Source: Nitrincola lacisaponensis
Lineage (GTDB): Bacteria > Pseudomonadota > Gammaproteobacteria > Pseudomonadales > Balneatricaceae
Reading direction: 5' to 3'
Length of the DNA: 64,000 nucleotides
Assembly: GCF_000691225.1 (NCBI RefSeq)
Contig: NZ_JMSZ01000021.1
Span: 1-64,000, forward strand
Below are positions 9,463 through 18,835 of this stretch, piece by piece (the stretch's first letter is position 1; each line of letters begins with the position of its first letter). A program made the translations under genes and the position numbers. The notes under the pieces were generated by a model. It searched no databases. It was given only the letters and a program-made list of their open reading frames with translations, and was not told the DNA's origin.

Positions 9463-10707
9463 ATGAAGCGGTTAAAACCTTTTGTGTTACCGGTGTTGCT
9501 GCTGGCTGTGTCCATAGCAGGATTTATGTTGCTGAAAGCGACTCGCCCGGAGGCACCGCCTGTTGATGAGGAGCAACGTCGCTGGCCTGTGGCTGCAATC
9601 AGCGTTGAAAAAGCCCCCCTGAATCCTGCCGTCCGGCTGTTTGGTCAGATAGATACGGCTGCTCTCACCAGTATTCGCTCTCGCAGTGCCGGTGATATTG
9701 AGCAGGTGCAGGTGCAGGTTGGTGACTGGGTGCAGGCGGGTGATCCGCTGATTCAGCTTGATCCGCTGGATGCCCAGGCTGAAAGGGATCTGAAACAGGC
9801 TGAGCGCGATGACTTGCTGGCGCAGCGTGAGCAGCGTTTGGCACAGCACCAGACCGACCTGCAATCACTGGCACAGGAGCGCGAGCTTCTGGCATTGGCC
9901 GAGCGTCAGCTGACCCGCTATCGGCAACTGGTTCAGGCGAACCGTGTGTCTGAACGGGATGTTGAGCTGGCTGAGCAATCCCTCAGGCAACAGCGTCTGG
10001 CGGTGCTGCAACGTGAGCTGGCTGTGGAACAGCACCCGGCCAGACTGCAGCAGTTGAATGCGGCCTTGCAGCGAGCGGAAACCCAGTTGCAATTGGCAGA
10101 GCGCAATCTGCATGCGACCGAGTTATTGGCACCGGAAGCCAGCCGTGTTGTGGCGCTGCTGGTGTCACCGGGTGACCGGGTGACGGCGAACACGACCTTA
10201 GCGACGCTGGTTGTGCCTCAGCGAATTGAGCTGCTCGCCAACTTGCCTTTGCGTTACGTCACCGAAGTTCAGGCCGCTGTTGCTGCACAACAGCCGGTGT
10301 GGGTGGAGGCGCTGATTGATGGGCAAGCCTATCGCTTTGTTCTTGAGCGTTTTGCTGCACAGACGGATCGTTCGGCCAGTGTCACCGGTTATTTTCGTCT
10401 GGTATCCGGCGATGCCAGTCTGCTTCCTCTGGGGCGCTTTGTCGAAGCCCATATGACCCTGCCGGTACAGGCTGACAGTATCTGGGTGCCGACATCTGCG
10501 CTCTATGGGCGTGATCGTGTCTACCGTATTCAACAGGGTGTGTTGCAACCGGTGAGTGTCGAATTACTGGGTGAATTTGAACAGCACCAGCAGCCGGGCT
10601 TCTTGTTGCGCGCGGATGTTCTGGCCGAGGGCGATCTGTTACTGGCGAGTCGGCTACCACAGGCGATTGAAGGCTTGGCGGTTGAGGTGGTCGGGAGTCA
10701 GCCATGA
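9463..10707 (+). CDS. RND efflux periplasmic adaptor subunit (HlyD/MFP family)
   Basis: A 414-residue membrane fusion protein. It has an N-terminal membrane anchor (about 7-25), a lipoyl/barrel-sandwich half around residue 75 (AGDIEQVQVQVGDWVQAGDPL), a long alpha-helical hairpin rich in Gln, Leu and Arg (about 105-215), the second lipoyl half, and beta-barrel and membrane-proximal domains to the end. It should link the inner-membrane pump encoded next to an outer-membrane channel; no TolC-type gene is present in the window, so a separate channel must serve it. The stop codon overlaps the pump gene start (4-nt ATGA overlap), showing translational coupling. Confidence 0.88.
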   Translation: MKRLKPFVLPVLLLAVSIAGFMLLKATRPEAPPVDEEQRRWPVAAISVEKAPLNPAVRLFGQIDTAALTSIRSRSAGDIEQVQVQVGDWVQAGDPLIQLDPLDAQAERDLKQAERDDLLAQREQRLAQHQTDLQSLAQERELLALAERQLTRYRQLVQANRVSERDVELAEQSLRQQRLAVLQRELAVEQHPARLQQLNAALQRAETQLQLAERNLHATELLAPEASRVVALLVSPGDRVTANTTLATLVVPQRIELLANLPLRYVTEVQAAVAAQQPVWVEALIDGQAYRFVLERFAAQTDRSASVTGYFRLVSGDASLLPLGRFVEAHMTLPVQADSIWVPTSALYGRDRVYRIQQGVLQPVSVELLGEFEQHQQPGFLLRADVLAEGDLLLASRLPQAIEGLAVEVVGSQP

Positions 10708-13700
10708 GTCTGCAACGCGGGTGGATCGCTTTATTTTTACAGCATCGGCTGGCCAGCAATCTGCTGATTGTGCTGATGTTGATGTCTGGCTTCTGGGCAT
10801 TGATGAAGCTGAATACCCAGTTTTTTCCGACTTTCTCACTGGAAATTATCAGTGTTCGGGTCATCTGGACAGGTGCCAGTGCTGAGGATATTGAGTCAGG
10901 TGTGACGCTGCCGTTGGAGCAGGAACTGCGTAGCGTTGATGGTCTGAAGTCGATGACATCAACCTCCAGTCAGGGTATTTCCGCGATTACCCTGGAGTTT
11001 CGTGATGATACGGATATGACTCAGGCGCTGGCTCAGGTTGAAGACCGTGTCGCGCAACAACGCAATTTACCTGTTAATGCTGAAACGCCGGTTGTCTCCC
11101 GGGTTGTGCGCTATGAACCCATCGTGCGTATGTTGCTGACGGGGCTGCAATCCATGGATGAATTGCGTGTGCTGTCGCGTCAGTTTGAGCGTGAGCTGCT
11201 GGATATCGGGATAGAAAAGGTCGACTTTACCGGGCTTCCGGAAGAGGTCATGGCAATCGAAGTACCCAGTCATGCCTTGCAGGCTCTGCAGTTGACACCT
11301 CGGACGATGGCCGAGATGCTGGCGCGTTACACCACGGATCAGCCTGCGGGTGATTTTGGACGTGATCAGGGAACCCGGCAGCTAAGGGTATTGCAGCAGG
11401 CGCGTACGGAGCAGGCATTTTCACGGCTACCCCTCACCAGTGGTATCGATGCGGGACGTATCGAGCTGGGTGATGTCGCCTATATCGAACGTCGTGCCAG
11501 AGAAGGTGAGACGCGGATTCGCTATCAGGGGCAGCCTGCAATCGAGTTGCTGTTGCAGCGTACCGAAAGTACCGATGCACTGGTGGCGGCACGACAGTTC
11601 AGTGACTGGTTGCGAGTGACGGAAGCCTCCCTGCCTGCCAATGTCGAGCTGATTGTCTATGATCAGTTGTGGCAACTGATCAGTGAGCGTATCCAACTGC
11701 TGCTGAAAAATGGTGTTGGCGGCCTGCTGCTGGTGTTGGCTATTCTGTTTCTGTTCCTGAGTGGTCGTCTGGCCATCCGGGTTGCAGTGGGTATTCCGAT
11801 TGCGTTCACCGCTGCATTCGTAGCGCTGTATTTAGCCGGAGGCAGTATTAATATGCTGTCCCTGTTCGGCTTTATCATGTCACTCGGTATTATCGTGGAT
11901 AATGCAATTGTCGTCAGTGAGCATGCCTACACCCTGCGAAGTCAGGGAAAATCACCTGTCGATTCTGCCTATGAAGGGGCTCGGCGCATGCTAGGGCCTG
12001 TCATTGCGTCCTCTTTGACTACCGTGGCGGCGTTCTTCCCGCTGATGTTGATTGGTGGTGTGATCGGCAAAATTCTGTTTGAGATCCCGCTGGTCGTCAT
12101 TTGTGTGATTCTGGCGACCCTGTTGATCAGTTTTTTAATCCTGCCGCATCAGTTGAGCCACGGACTGGCGGTGTCGCGTGCCCAGTTGCGTGAAGAAGAG
12201 CAGGGTTTCCGGGGGCGTTTTGAGCAGGGCTTGCTGCGTTTTCGGGACGGTTTTTTTCGTCGCACCCTGCAGCGTGCTATTCAGCAGCGCTGGACGACCT
12301 TGAGTGCTGCATTGGCCTTGCTGATTTTGTCTGTCGGGTTGATGGCTGGTGGTCGCGTCGGGTTCACGTTCTTTCCAAGCCCGGATGGAACGACTGTGCG
12401 TGCCAATATCTCGTTTGTTGCGGGAACCCCACCGGAAACGGTTGCTGCTTTTATGCAGGAGGTAGAGGCCGCTCTGGATCGGGTTGAATCCGATCAGGAG
12501 GAAGCCGTAGTCAAGGTCAAGGTGACCCGGTTGGGGCAGGGAATCAGTAGTCAGGGCACCGGGCCCCGAGGGGACCAGTTTGCTTCGATGATAATCGAAC
12601 TGACCTCGCCTGATCGTCGTAAGCTGTCCAATCAGGCGTTAATCAATCAGTGGCAGCAGCAGATCCCCACCGCGCCGGGACTGGATTCGGTATTGATTAC
12701 CGCGGTGTCCGGTGGTCCGCCAGGACGTGATGTGGATGTGCGCTTGAGCGGCGCAGATGCTCTGACGTTAAAGGCCGCAGCTGAAGTGCTGGCGGCACAG
12801 ATGGCAGACATTCCGGGTTTGTATGCGGTTGAAGATGATACTCCTTACGGGCGGGAACAGTTGCTGATCAGCCTGACGCCACAAGGGGAGGCGCTAGGGC
12901 TGACGCCTGCCGGTCTGGCCAGTGAGCTACGCGGTTTTTTTGACGGGACACTGGTACAGCGCTTTCAGGATGGTCTGGAGGAGGTTGAAGTGCGGGTATC
13001 CTTGCCAGCCAATGAACGCCACAACCCCTTGACCCTGGACCGACTGTTTTTACCCTTGCCAGAGGGTGACTGGGTGCCTCTCGATCATGTGGCGCAGTTC
13101 AGCAGTCAGCCCGGCTTTGAAACGCTTCGGCACGCAGATGCCCGGCTGGCCATGCATGTGTCAGCAGAAGTGGATCGCAGCCAGGGGAATGCCGGGCTGA
13201 TTCGTGAGCGTCTGGCGGCGGAGGTGCTGCCCAAACTGGCCAGTGACTTTGGTGTGGAGTGGTCATTTCAGGGGCGTGCTGTCGATCAGCAGGAAACGCT
13301 GGGAGATATGAAAATGGGGCTGGTGTTTGCACTGGTTGCTATTTATATCGTGCTGGCCTGGATGTTTGCTGATTACCGCCTGCCACTGGTGGTGATGGCG
13401 ATTATTCCGTTCGGTCTGCTGGGTGCAGTGGCCGGACACTGGGTGTTAGGCCTGGAACTGACCATCCTGTCCTTCTTCGGGATCTTTGGCTTGACCGGAA
13501 TCGTGGTGAATAACTCTATTATTCTGGTGAGCTTTTATCAGGAGTTGCGACGCCAGGGGATGGCGGCAGAGGAGGCCATCGTCGAAGCCGCCTGCCAGCG
13601 ACTCAGAGCCGTGTTGATTACCTCGATTACCACGATTGCCGGTTTGACTCCGTTGCTGTTCGAGACCTCGGTGCAGGCGCAGTTCCTGATTCCGATGGCC

Positions 13701-13784
13701 GTTTCGATCATGTTTGGTCTGGCTGTTGCAACACTGCTGGTACTGTTTGTTATTCCTGCGCTGATGCGAGTTGCTGTGCGCTAA
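10704..13784 (+). CDS. RND efflux inner-membrane transporter (AcrB/HAE1-like)
   Basis: The 1026-residue protein has the RND layout: one N-terminal helix (about 13-30), a large periplasmic loop with porter domain (to about 330), six helices, a second loop (about 550-860) and six further helices. The fourth helix carries GIIVDNAIVV with Asp about 399, the proton-relay position; only this one Asp of the usual DD pair is visible, as in the divergent HAE1-like pumps of environmental bacteria. Substrates cannot be predicted; likely hydrophobic toxic compounds. It forms a two-gene operon with the adaptor. Its last 35 nt overlap the 3' end of the convergent photolyase-family gene. Confidence 0.9.
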   Translation: MSLQRGWIALFLQHRLASNLLIVLMLMSGFWALMKLNTQFFPTFSLEIISVRVIWTGASAEDIESGVTLPLEQELRSVDGLKSMTSTSSQGISAITLEFRDDTDMTQALAQVEDRVAQQRNLPVNAETPVVSRVVRYEPIVRMLLTGLQSMDELRVLSRQFERELLDIGIEKVDFTGLPEEVMAIEVPSHALQALQLTPRTMAEMLARYTTDQPAGDFGRDQGTRQLRVLQQARTEQAFSRLPLTSGIDAGRIELGDVAYIERRAREGETRIRYQGQPAIELLLQRTESTDALVAARQFSDWLRVTEASLPANVELIVYDQLWQLISERIQLLLKNGVGGLLLVLAILFLFLSGRLAIRVAVGIPIAFTAAFVALYLAGGSINMLSLFGFIMSLGIIVDNAIVVSEHAYTLRSQGKSPVDSAYEGARRMLGPVIASSLTTVAAFFPLMLIGGVIGKILFEIPLVVICVILATLLISFLILPHQLSHGLAVSRAQLREEEQGFRGRFEQGLLRFRDGFFRRTLQRAIQQRWTTLSAALALLILSVGLMAGGRVGFTFFPSPDGTTVRANISFVAGTPPETVAAFMQEVEAALDRVESDQEEAVVKVKVTRLGQGISSQGTGPRGDQFASMIIELTSPDRRKLSNQALINQWQQQIPTAPGLDSVLITAVSGGPPGRDVDVRLSGADALTLKAAAEVLAAQMADIPGLYAVEDDTPYGREQLLISLTPQGEALGLTPAGLASELRGFFDGTLVQRFQDGLEEVEVRVSLPANERHNPLTLDRLFLPLPEGDWVPLDHVAQFSSQPGFETLRHADARLAMHVSAEVDRSQGNAGLIRERLAAEVLPKLASDFGVEWSFQGRAVDQQETLGDMKMGLVFALVAIYIVLAWMFADYRLPLVVMAIIPFGLLGAVAGHWVLGLELTILSFFGIFGLTGIVVNNSIILVSFYQELRRQGMAAEEAIVEAACQRLRAVLITSITTIAGLTPLLFETSVQAQFLIPMAVSIMFGLAVATLLVLFVIPALMRVAVR

Positions 13785-15252
13785 AGCCGCTGACCTGGGT
13801 TCGTAGCAGCCTGGGGACGGCGGCCTGTACGGCCGGTGATTCCCGCCAGCGCCATAAGCGTTCACGTGCGGCTCTTCCGGTGGCCTGAATATCAACGACC
13901 GGCTTCACATATCCTTCGGCAAACTCAGCAAACATCTGCGCTTCAAGTGGCGTCATCAGCCAGGGCTGATGGCGTAATGCGGTTGGAAAGTCACGCAGTT
14001 CGGGTACAAATTCAGTGATAAAGCGCGTCTCGGCATCTTGCTTGAGTGATTGTTGTACCGGATTGTAGATGCGCAGGGTATTAAAACCGGTCATGCCTGC
14101 CTGCATTTGTATCTGGGGGTAGTGAATACCGGGATCAAAATCGAGAAAGTGTTGTGCCAGATGCAGTGCAACGGATTTCCAATCCAGTTGCAGGTGATGG
14201 CATGCGACGCTGACCAGCATCGCCCGCATGCGAAAATTGACAAAACCGGTGGAGAGAAGGGCCCGCATGCAGGCATCCACCAGTGGCAAACCTGTTTGTC
14301 CTTCTGCCCAGGCTGTAAAGAACTCCTGCTGTTGAACCGGATCAAGCTGCTGCTGGTGCTCGGCCAATAATCGCTGGTATGCCGGATTCAGCGGCTCAAA
14401 TTCAATTCGGCAATCAGATTCAAATTTCTGTACAAAGTGACAATGCCAGCGCATACGTGAGTAAAACGCCCGTCGATGCCGACTGGCAGGCAGGGGCTTC
14501 AGTGCATGCAGGACACTGCGTACTGACAGGTTACCATAGGCCAGATACGCGGACAGGCGTGATGAAAACTGCCGGCTGCTATGCGGCTTGCTGATATGAA
14601 AACTGTACTGTTCCAGGCGTTCATCGATGAAGTGCTGCAACTGCTGCTGTGCGGCCTGTTCGCCACCCGGTTGATAGTGCGGGTTTCGACTCAGCCACAG
14701 ACGCGGCAGTTGCTGGCATTTCAGGCTGTACGCCCGGTGCTCCGGCTGCAGTTGCAGCGTCGTCAGCTGTTTTAGCTGAACCTGACAGCAGGGCTGTTTG
14801 AGAAACTGATCCGCAAAGGCTCGCCAGCCTGAGCGCCCACGATGGCCTCGTTGTACTGCATACTGGGGTATTTCTTGCCAGTGAACGCCATGTGTGCGAC
14901 ACCAGCGTGCCACGGCCTGATCACGCTGAAAAGTCGACATCACCCCGATTTCTTCATGGCTGTAAAGGTTCTGCAGGATGAAGTTTTCACTCAAAGACTC
15001 AAGCAGGGTGATAAAGTCGCACCAGAACACCTGCAGGGATAAACCCTGTTGTTTGAGTTGCCCGGACAGGTCGGCCAGCGATTCTACAATAAAGCGTTGG
15101 TGTGAGCTGTGCAGGTGCGGGTCGTTGAGAAGCGAGGGTTCAAAGCAATAACAGACTAGGGTGCGTCGTCCTGATTGACAAGCCATAGCCAGGGGGGCGT
15201 GATCCTGCAGGCGCAGATCGCGTTTTAACCAGACAATATCAATCAGTTCCAT
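13750..15252 (-). CDS. Divergent photolyase/cryptochrome-family protein
   Basis: The 500-residue protein has an N-terminal photolyase alpha/beta domain (IVWLKRDLRLQDHAPL) and a C-terminal FAD-binding helical domain with GLPLVDACMRALLSTGFVNFRMR, which aligns with the conserved FAD/DNA-binding helices of class I CPD photolyases. Where those enzymes have an N-N-G-x-W-Q-W stretch, this one reads DFDPGIHYPQIQMQAG and then TLRIYNP, so it belongs to a separate subfamily whose repair activity I cannot state. It lies 66 nt downstream of the LexA-controlled radical SAM gene on the same strand and is probably co-transcribed. The start follows a weak ribosome site; the RDLRL motif must be included, so the start is safe. 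Confidence 0.83.
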   Translation of the reverse strand: MELIDIVWLKRDLRLQDHAPLAMACQSGRRTLVCYCFEPSLLNDPHLHSSHQRFIVESLADLSGQLKQQGLSLQVFWCDFITLLESLSENFILQNLYSHEEIGVMSTFQRDQAVARWCRTHGVHWQEIPQYAVQRGHRGRSGWRAFADQFLKQPCCQVQLKQLTTLQLQPEHRAYSLKCQQLPRLWLSRNPHYQPGGEQAAQQQLQHFIDERLEQYSFHISKPHSSRQFSSRLSAYLAYGNLSVRSVLHALKPLPASRHRRAFYSRMRWHCHFVQKFESDCRIEFEPLNPAYQRLLAEHQQQLDPVQQQEFFTAWAEGQTGLPLVDACMRALLSTGFVNFRMRAMLVSVACHHLQLDWKSVALHLAQHFLDFDPGIHYPQIQMQAGMTGFNTLRIYNPVQQSLKQDAETRFITEFVPELRDFPTALRHQPWLMTPLEAQMFAEFAEGYVKPVVDIQATGRAARERLWRWRESPAVQAAVPRLLRTQVSGFSAQQLASAQE

Positions 15253-15318
15253 CGTGGCATCCTTGAAGCGTCGAATGCCTATGCGTATTTCGGGGTGATT
15301 TGGATCACTTTGCTGTAG

Positions 15319-16395
15319 TTACAGTGCGTCGAACAGATCCCCCTGCAGTGATGGTGGCCTGAAATCACGTGTGTTTAACCCCTGTTCGGTGTTGAACTGC
15401 AGTTGCCAGCGCTGACAGGCTTTTTGAAAACGCTGGGCAATCAACTGAGCAAATACACCTTCGCCACTGAAGCGCTTGCCAAATTGGGCGTCATAGTTCT
15501 GACCTCCCCGGCATTGTCGCATCAGACTCATGACCTTGGCGGCCCGATCCGGATAATGTGCTTCCAGCCAGGCTTCGAACAGTGGTGCCACTTCCCGTGG
15601 CAAGCGTAACAGCATCCAGTTGGCTGTACGTGCACCCGCCTGATGCGCAGCTTCCAGAAGTCGTTCAATTTCGTGGTCAGTCAAGCCGGGGATGATGGGT
15701 GACAGCAGGGTGCCGACCGGCACACCGGCTTCCCTGAGGGTCCTGATGATTCTTAAGCGCGCCTGAGGTGACGCGGCGCGTGGTTCAAGGCTGCGCTTGA
15801 GCTGCATATCCAGACTGGTCAGGCTGATAAAGACACGTACCAGGCGCTGTTGTGCCAGGGCCTGGAGTACATCCAGATCTCTGAGGATCAGCATGCTTTT
15901 GGTGACCAGAGTGACCGGATGACGGGCTTCCAGTAACAGGGACAATAGCTGCCGGGTGGTCTGGTATTTGGCTTCAATCGGCTGATAGCAATCGGTATTG
16001 CCCGACAGGTTGATCGGGCGACAGATATAACCAGGCCGGCAGAGCTCTTCCCGCAGCTGTTCAACCAGGCCTGTGCGAGCAATCAGACGGGTTTCAAAAT
16101 CCAGTCCGGGCGACAGGTCCCAGTAAGCATGCGAGGGGCGCGCATAGCAGTAGACACAGCCATGTTCACAGCCACGGTAAGGGTTAATGGAGCGGTCAAA
16201 TGGCAGGTCCGGAGAGCTATTCCATGACAGGGCGCTCTTGCAGGCTTCATCACGTACTTCGGTAGCAAGGGTTTCCTGCTGTTCTTCATGCCACCAGCCG
16301 TCGTCTACCGCTTCACTGATGCGGTCTGCAAAACGGTTATCCGGGTTGTAGGTTGCTCCCCGTCCGCGACGGGGGGCGGTGGATTGATCAGCCAT
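15319..16395 (-). CDS. Radical SAM protein, PA0069 / spore photoproduct lyase-like family
   Basis: The 358-residue protein contains the radical SAM cluster motif in YRGCEHGCVYCYAR (CxxxCxxC, near residue 75-85) and the conserved NPYRGC and SHAYWDLSPGLDFE blocks of the PA0069/Rv2578c family. The family is distantly related to spore photoproduct lyase and is thought to act on nucleic acids, but its reaction is not established to my knowledge. The P. aeruginosa homologue PA0069 is a known SOS gene, which agrees with the near-perfect LexA box 11 nt before this start codon. The photolyase-family gene downstream appears to be in the same operon, giving a DNA-damage module. Confidence 0.9.
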   Translation of the reverse strand: MADQSTAPRRGRGATYNPDNRFADRISEAVDDGWWHEEQQETLATEVRDEACKSALSWNSSPDLPFDRSINPYRGCEHGCVYCYARPSHAYWDLSPGLDFETRLIARTGLVEQLREELCRPGYICRPINLSGNTDCYQPIEAKYQTTRQLLSLLLEARHPVTLVTKSMLILRDLDVLQALAQQRLVRVFISLTSLDMQLKRSLEPRAASPQARLRIIRTLREAGVPVGTLLSPIIPGLTDHEIERLLEAAHQAGARTANWMLLRLPREVAPLFEAWLEAHYPDRAAKVMSLMRQCRGGQNYDAQFGKRFSGEGVFAQLIAQRFQKACQRWQLQFNTEQGLNTRDFRPPSLQGDLFDAL

Positions 16396-16406
16396 AAAAT
16401 CACCGA

Positions 16407-16426
16407 TACTGTTTTTATATACAGTA
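16407..16426 (-). promoter_or_regulatory. LexA (SOS) box
   Basis: TACTGT-N8-ACAGTA reads as a perfect outer palindrome with an all-AT centre, essentially the E. coli LexA consensus. It sits 11 nt upstream of the radical SAM start codon on the minus strand, so LexA should block transcription of that operon until DNA damage. Confidence 0.85.
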
Positions 16427-16559
16427 TACGATTGCAGGCTATAAATAAAGAGGCGATTAACCGGTCAATGCAACATACTACCAGCGCTTGGCTGGAGTGC
16501 TCTGTACGAGCAATCTTAGTGTTGGCAGGCAAGCTATCACTTGCAATATATGGACAGAT

Positions 16560-16576
16560 ATACCCGTTACGGGTAT
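16560..16576. promoter_or_regulatory. Palindromic operator candidate of the toxin-antitoxin operon
   Basis: ATACCCG at 16560-16566 and CGGGTAT at 16570-16576 form a perfect 7-bp inverted repeat around TTA, 20 nt before the toxin start. Flanking GGACAGATA and GGACGGATA are near-identical direct repeats. Autoregulation by the downstream HTH antitoxin is the expected use. Confidence 0.5.
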
Positions 16577-16596
16577 AGTTTTAAAAATGGACGGAT

Positions 16597-16971
16597 ATGG
16601 ACGTTTTAAAGCGAAAGGACTTTGCACGGTGGCAAGCTACTGAAAAGCTCTCCGATACGGTCTTGTGCAAGGCTGTTCAGGAAATGGAGAGTGGGCTGGT
16701 TGATGCTGATTTGGGTGGCAACTTATACAAGAAACGAGTCGCTCGTCCTGGTGCGGGTAAGAGCAGTGGCTACCGCACTTTGTTATCGGCCCGTGTTGGC
16801 CACCGTTATGTATTCCTGCATGGCTTTCCGAAAAGCGACAAGCCGAATATCACTCAAGACGAGAAAAAAGCGTTGCAGTATGCAGGCAAGGTATTTCTGG
16901 AGCTATCAGCCAAGGGGTTGGCAAAGGCATTACAGGCTGGTGTTTTACTGGAGGTGTGTTGTGACAAGTAA
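16597..16971 (+). CDS. RelE/HigB-family toxin
   Basis: The 124-residue basic protein matches the RelE-like toxin group found in HigBA-type systems: KxFARWQ near the N-terminus, the conserved KKRVARPGAGKSSGYRT block (residues about 47-63), and the YVFLHGFPKSDK strand near 75. Such toxins cut mRNA at the ribosome. It is encoded before its antitoxin, as in higBA, and the last 11 nt overlap the antitoxin start. The start codon has only a weak ribosome site, which would keep toxin levels low. It sits between the SOS operon and the Tct transporter with no other mobile DNA visible. Confidence 0.82.
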   Translation: MDVLKRKDFARWQATEKLSDTVLCKAVQEMESGLVDADLGGNLYKKRVARPGAGKSSGYRTLLSARVGHRYVFLHGFPKSDKPNITQDEKKALQYAGKVFLELSAKGLAKALQAGVLLEVCCDK

Positions 16972-17266
16972 AATCATTGAATCTTTGCGCGGTGACTTGG
17001 CCGCGCTGCACGACGCAGGCGCGATCAACAAAGTAACCATGCGCCAATTCGACGCGATTTGCCCGCCACCAGTGCGCGAATTCAGTGCCGACGATATTAA
17101 ACGTTTGCGTGAAGCATTGCACTTCAGCCAGCCCGTATTCGCCCACCACCTGCATACCAGCGCTTCGACGGTACGCAAGTGGGAGCAGGGTGAAACGCGT
17201 CCTGCTGGCCCAGCGCTCAAGCTGCTTAACGTTATCGCCGATAAAGGCTTGCAGGCTATTATCTGA
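16961..17266 (+). CDS. HTH (XRE/HigA-like) antitoxin
   Basis: I place the start at the GTG at 16961, preceded by GGAGGTGTG, giving 101 residues; it overlaps the toxin stop by 11 nt. The C-terminal half is a helix-turn-helix: residues about 40-80 include LREALHFSQPVFAHHL, then STVRKWEQGETRPAGPA, the recognition-helix pattern typical of HigA/NadS-type antitoxins. The N-terminal 40 residues are probably the toxin-binding part. It should neutralise the toxin and bind the palindrome upstream of the operon. Confidence 0.82.
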   Translation: MTSKIIESLRGDLAALHDAGAINKVTMRQFDAICPPPVREFSADDIKRLREALHFSQPVFAHHLHTSASTVRKWEQGETRPAGPALKLLNVIADKGLQAII

Positions 17267-17334
17267 TGATTGAACGCCGAAGATGCAGATAGTGGCGTCA
17301 CAAATTACCTCATTCAGTTCTCTGCCATTGGAAG

Positions 17335-18825
17335 CTACCCACCGCACTTGCGGCGATAGTACTTGAGTGCCTGAGAGCCCAGCACTATCAGCAACAGGGC
17401 AATGATTCCCTGGGATATTGGACGTGTAAAAAACAGTGTCCAGTCATTTTGTGAAATCAGCATGGATAAGCGGAAGTTGCTTTCAGCCATGGGGCCCAGT
17501 AACACCCCCAGTACGATTGGAGCCAGAGGAAAATCCATACGGTTTAGCAGGTAACCTATCAGGCCAAATCCGAGCATCACATACAGGTCGGTGGTGTTGC
17601 CGTTGATGGTGTAAACGCCAATGGACATCAGTACGAGGGTGGTGGGCACCAGTAGGGTCGAAGGCAGTCGAAGTACCTGTGCAAACAGCCGTGTTGCCAG
17701 CATGCCCCCCAGTACAAAGAGCAGCAGTGATGTCAGTAACAGCTGCCAGATGAAGCCGAAAACGATATCGGCAGAATCGGTGAACAGGCGCGGTCCAGGC
17801 TGCAATCCATGGATCATCAATGCACCCAGTACCAGTGCTGCAATCAGGTTACCCGGGATACCGAGTGTGAGTGCCGGTATCATGGAGGATGCATTGTCAG
17901 CACTGTTGCCACATTCTGCGGCAGCGACACCTACCGGGTTGCCCTGGCCAAAACTTTCAGGTTCTTTGGCATTGCGCTTTGCCTCGTTATAGCTGAGCAG
18001 GGCTGCCAGATTCCCCCCGGCGCCCGGCAGTATGCCGACACAGACTCCGATGATTGAGGATTTTGACCAGGTGCGCCAGTAATCGCGGATCAACTGCAGG
18101 GCTTTGGAGGATTTGTGGGTACGGAAATTGGCGGGATCATAGTGTGCACTATTCTGCTTTTCCGCCATCTCCAGAATGGGTGGCACGGCATACAGGCCAA
18201 TCAGCACAACCATTAATGGGAAGCCGCCAATCAGGTAGAGATTATCAAAGGTGAAACGCTCTTCGCCGCTGAGCGTATCAACGCCCACCAGTCCAATCAA
18301 AATTCCCAGTAAGGCCGCCAGCATCCCCTTGAACAGATCACCACCCACCAGCACTGCAATGCTGGTCAGGCCAAATACGGCGACCCAGAAATATTCTGTA
18401 GGACCAAACGCCAGGGTCATTTGGGCCAGAGGAGGGGCCAGTGTCATCAGTGCAATGGCACTGACGGTGCCACCAACTGCTGAAGACCAGCAGGCTGTTT
18501 TTAATGCCAGCCCGCCCATTCCTTTGCGGGTCATCGGGTAGCCGTCAAAGGTGGTTGCAATGGCGGAAGGTGTACCCGGAATCTTTAACAAAATGGCAGG
18601 AATCGCGCCACCATACATGGAGCCATTGTAGATACCTGCAATCAGGCCCAAGGCAATCAAAGGATCAAAACTATAGGTGAGTGGCAACATCAAGGCGATC
18701 GCCATCACCGGATTCAATCCTGGCAGGGCGCCGATCAAAATACCCGCGAGTGTGCCAACGAGCATGCTGAGCATGGAGGCGGGGGCCATAATGACGCCAA
18801 AGGCATGAAGCATTGCATCGAACAT
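17335..18825 (-). CDS. tctA: Tripartite tricarboxylate transporter, large permease (TctA)
   Basis: The 496-residue integral membrane protein has about 11-12 helices and the TctA hallmark near the N-terminus, GILIGALPGLNPVMAIALMLP, as well as a second copy of the pattern around GVCVGILPGAGGNLAALLSY. I chose the ATG at 18825 because GAGGAAAA lies 8 nt upstream; a longer reading overlaps the preceding tctB gene. TctA forms the substrate channel driven by the sodium or proton gradient with TctB and the periplasmic TctC. Gene order is GntR, tctC, tctB, tctA on one strand. The substrate is a carboxylate of unknown identity. Confidence 0.92.
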   Translation of the reverse strand: MFDAMLHAFGVIMAPASMLSMLVGTLAGILIGALPGLNPVMAIALMLPLTYSFDPLIALGLIAGIYNGSMYGGAIPAILLKIPGTPSAIATTFDGYPMTRKGMGGLALKTACWSSAVGGTVSAIALMTLAPPLAQMTLAFGPTEYFWVAVFGLTSIAVLVGGDLFKGMLAALLGILIGLVGVDTLSGEERFTFDNLYLIGGFPLMVVLIGLYAVPPILEMAEKQNSAHYDPANFRTHKSSKALQLIRDYWRTWSKSSIIGVCVGILPGAGGNLAALLSYNEAKRNAKEPESFGQGNPVGVAAAECGNSADNASSMIPALTLGIPGNLIAALVLGALMIHGLQPGPRLFTDSADIVFGFIWQLLLTSLLLFVLGGMLATRLFAQVLRLPSTLLVPTTLVLMSIGVYTINGNTTDLYVMLGFGLIGYLLNRMDFPLAPIVLGVLLGPMAESNFRLSMLISQNDWTLFFTRPISQGIIALLLIVLGSQALKYYRRKCGG

Positions 18826-18835
18826 GATGTTTTCC

